A stretch of 64,000 bases of DNA from Alicyclobacillus sp. ALC3 (GTDB lineage: Bacteria; Bacillota; Bacilli; Alicyclobacillales; Alicyclobacillaceae), in contig NZ_CP066784.1 in assembly GCF_028751195.1 (NCBI RefSeq), positions 806,001 through 870,000 of the forward strand, read 5' to 3'. The notes beneath the pieces were generated by a model. It saw only the letters and a list, made by a program, of their open reading frames with translations, had not been told where the DNA came from and did not search any database. Shown here in pieces: positions 62,078 to 64,000 of this stretch; within the stretch, counting starts at the first letter, position 1, and the number at the start of each line of letters is the position of its first letter. The translations under genes and the position numbers were made by a program.

Positions 62078-62602
62078 TTGAAACCCCCCTGCCTATTTGG
62101 CCGAATCTGTCGCCATCTCCGAAAACCTTTCCGGAAAAACAGCTAGACACCCCCGTAAATTCCGACATTTGTTACAATGGGTACATCATATAACTAAACT
62201 GAAACGCTTTCAAGCACGATTTTTGATATTTTTCTGATGTTTAACCCCGAATATCTACTCTGAAATGGAAAATAAGTATGCTAAAATCGTTTTCGATCAT
62301 TTTCGAAACACCTGCCCAAGCAGCCCTACACAAAGGCGTTGCGGAAGGTTTTGCAGTGGAAAACGAAGCATTTACATGGAATGTGATCGGAGGATTCAGT
62401 CAAATGGCAGACAAAGACGCGGCAGCCCTTGTCCTGCCGGGGTGGTTTCAGTCCTGTACGGGTCTGTAGTGAGGCATAGGCTGCGTCATACACGGCCACG
62501 GCGGAGACGATTTCGCAGCTCATTTCGACGCAGCCGACCTCGGCTGTACGCGCAAAAGGCAAAAGGCAAACAGAGGCCAGTCGGTTAATCCACGCCAAGG
62601 TG
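62078..62602. other. Intergenic region upstream of the ABC operon
   Basis: Holds the operon promoter and operator (62185-62213). The part from 62214 to 62602 is AT-rich at first and has short frames without ribosome-binding sites; I see no supported gene. Confidence 0.5.
62185..62213 (-). promoter_or_regulatory. Operon promoter overlapped by a cre/LacI-type operator
   Basis: On minus TTGAAA (62213-62208), 17-nt spacer, TATGAT (62190-62185). The dyad TGAAACGCTTTCA (62200-62212) with central CG covers the -35 box, so a bound LacI-family protein (local regulator or CcpA) would block RNA polymerase. It lies 108-136 bp before the binding-protein start. Confidence 0.72.
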
Positions 62603-63385
62603 TCAGATTGACCCGGGAGCGATGAGCCGCGCAATGTCACCTGCCGCCCCGAGCACGGCGTCGATGAACCTCCGGCGCGCGGTTTCTGTTCTTCGGAATA
62701 CGGGTCCTGCGACGGCGACACCGGCCAGAAGGGCCCCACCCGGCGACAACACAGGGGCCGCTATGGCATAGGCCCCTTCATCCAACTCCTCTACACTTTC
62801 AGCAAACCCGTTTTCGCAAATCTCCGCAAGCTCCCGCCGCAGCTTTGTGAGTTCTGCCGGAGACAGGTCAATCTGAGCCCGTACTAACACCGCTTCCTGG
62901 TCGTGTTGCTCTGCAAAGGCGAGCAACACTTTGCGCGTCGCCCCCCAGTACAACGGCCGGACGCTGCCGACGCGAGTCGTCAGTTTAATCTGCGCCGGGC
63001 TGTCAATGGAAGCAATGCACACGCCTTCCAAACTCGCCAGGTCAATCACGTTCAAGCTCACCGTCTCCCCCGTCTGCGTGGCCAGTCGCTCAAGCACCGG
63101 ATGCGCGATACGACGCAGTTCCTCAGCCGGGTTGGCTCTGAGTCCGAGCAAGTACGCACGAAGACCAAGACGGTATTGACGGGTGACTGGCTGTTGCACC
63201 AGGTAACCGGCCTCAACCAACGTGGCGACCAGTCTCGCTACGTTGGTCTGCGGCAGGTTCAGTCGACCCGCCAAGTCTTTAATCCCGAGTTCGCGCTCGA
63301 CACCTGTCAGGAAGCAGTCAAGCACCTGCAGCCCACGTGCCAGCGTCTGGCTCGTCCGCGCGCGCTCGGACCCCGGCCGATTCAC
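62603..63385 (-). CDS. IclR-family transcriptional regulator
   Basis: 260 aa. Winged helix [16 protein letters not shown]...[29 protein letters not shown] (in parts), then the IclR sensor domain ([59 protein letters not shown]). GTG at 63385 overlaps the acyl-CoA dehydrogenase stop by 4 nt; a GTG at 63397 is the alternative. Co-transcribed with the dehydrogenase, which it may control. Confidence 0.9.
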   Translation of the reverse strand: MNRPGSERARTSQTLARGLQVLDCFLTGVERELGIKDLAGRLNLPQTNVARLVATLVEAGYLVQQPVTRQYRLGLRAYLLGLRANPAEELRRIAHPVLERLATQTGETVSLNVIDLASLEGVCIASIDSPAQIKLTTRVGSVRPLYWGATRKVLLAFAEQHDQEAVLVRAQIDLSPAELTKLRRELAEICENGFAESVEELDEGAYAIAAPVLSPGGALLAGVAVAGPVFRRTETARRRFIDAVLGAAGDIARLIAPGSI

Positions 63386-64000
63386 TGCCCGTTCCACGCC
63401 GGGAGCATCTTGTTGAGCGGTCTATCTTGGCGATACCCAAGCGCGTACTCAGCCTGCATCACGGTGTGAATTTCTCGGGTGCCCTCGTAAATCACCAGCG
63501 CCTTGGCGTTTCGCATGTAGCGCTCGACCGGGTACTCGTTGGAATACCCGTAGGCGCCGTGTACTTGAATGGCGTCAGAGGCACTCTCGAATGCGATGTC
63601 CGACGAAATCCACTTAGCAAGCGATGTCTCGCGCGTGTTTCGCACACCCTGGTTCTTCAGCCAGCCAGCCCGATAGACCAGTAGTTGCGACGTCTGGTAG
63701 CCAGCCTCCATCTTGGCGATCATCTGCTGAACGAGTTGATGCTTGCCGATCTCGACGCCAAACGTGTGGCGCTCATGCGCGTATTTCACCGACGCATCGA
63801 GGCACGCGCGCGTGAGTCCCGTTGCTCCGGCAGCGACAGTGAAGCGCCCGTTATCGAGGGCAGACATGGCAATTTTGAACCCTTCTCCTTCTTCACCAAG
63901 CCGATTCGCTGCAGGCACGCGCACATCCTCGAGAATGACCTCGCCGGTGTTGCCGCCGTGAATGCCGAGCTTTCCCTTAATCGGCCTCGTCGTGACGCCC
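63382..64000 (-). CDS. Acyl-CoA dehydrogenase, C-terminal part (cut by window edge)
   Basis: The frame is open to the window end and starts beyond it. It reads [27 protein letters not shown], then [54 protein letters not shown] and [20 protein letters not shown] (parts), with the catalytic Glu in YEGTREI. FAD enzyme that desaturates acyl-CoA thioesters in beta-oxidation or branched-chain acid breakdown. Confidence 0.95.
   Translation of the reverse strand, partial: GVTTRPIKGKLGIHGGNTGEVILEDVRVPAANRLGEEGEGFKIAMSALDNGRFTVAAGATGLTRACLDASVKYAHERHTFGVEIGKHQLVQQMIAKMEAGYQTSQLLVYRAGWLKNQGVRNTRETSLAKWISSDIAFESASDAIQVHGAYGYSNEYPVERYMRNAKALVIYEGTREIHTVMQAEYALGYRQDRPLNKMLPAWNGQ

Noticed and set aside
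62278..62469. 63-codon frame upstream of the IclR gene
   Set aside because: Weak start context and no recognisable features; not conserved-looking.

Overview
The window looks like chromosome of a spore-forming, moderately GC-rich member of the Bacillales, most like Alicyclobacillus and relatives. The reasons are a complete GerA/GerB/GerC-type spore-germination locus, many GGAGG ribosome-binding sites with GTG and TTG starts, tRNA genes that all encode CCA, an AbrB-type regulator, and a trp leader that carries what looks like an 11-triplet TRAP site. The genus is an inference; no rRNA or species marker is present.

Layout. (1) 1-8.6 kb: a glutamate-synthase-like flavoprotein, a germination locus (gerAB-like on minus; gerAA-gerAC-small D-like subunit on plus) and an unusual crowd of short, mostly hydrophobic proteins (32-79 aa), several below normal annotation cut-offs. 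(2) 8.6-12.0 kb: tRNA-Arg, PspA/IM30, two YbjQ-type proteins and a small partner gene. (3) 12.1-13.2 kb: a 41-bp tandem array with 27 copies of the dyad TGTCATTTTGACA. (4) 13.3-16.5 kb: trpG-trpE behind a leader with a TRAP-like site and a terminator, then a small XRE/zinc-ribbon regulator. (5) 16.6-17.8 kb: a nine-gene tRNA operon with two tandem promoters. (6) 18-31.6 kb: mannose-6-phosphate isomerase, a very large secreted GH35 enzyme, an orphan MEDS histidine kinase, acetyltransferases, a methyltransferase, a membrane glycosyltransferase and an ORF-less group II intron. (7) 31.94-48.57 kb: a 16.6-kb element integrated in tRNA-Ser(UGA). (8) 48.7-64 kb: a glycoside catabolic operon (two Gfo/Idh/MocA oxidoreductases, two TIM-barrel isomerases, lactonase, GH1 glucosidase, LacI regulator, oligopeptide-type ABC transporter), then an IclR regulator and a partial acyl-CoA dehydrogenase.

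The tRNA-Ser element is the main accessory region. It is bounded by 59-bp direct repeats of the tRNA 3' part. The tRNA's own terminator is left stranded at the far end, arm-type repeats lie about 100 bp inside each core, and only the C-terminus of a tyrosine integrase remains. Its cargo is rich in nucleases: three different proteins with an R-x4-H HEPN motif, a GIY-YIG/DUF4357 nuclease, a CoiA-like nuclease, a PD-(D/E)xK nuclease, an SRAP protein, a DUF2325 protein, a broken trypsin-like protease next to one HEPN gene, and two copies (one frameshifted) of an AbrB-zinc-finger gene. An IS has inserted exactly at one stop codon. This resembles a partly decayed anti-phage defence island.

The right-hand operon probably imports beta-glucosides or related oligosaccharides through the lipoprotein and ABC transporter. 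It then cleaves them with GH1 and with oxidoreductase/isomerase steps, under the local LacI repressor or CcpA, whose operator-like dyad overlaps the -35 box of the operon promoter.
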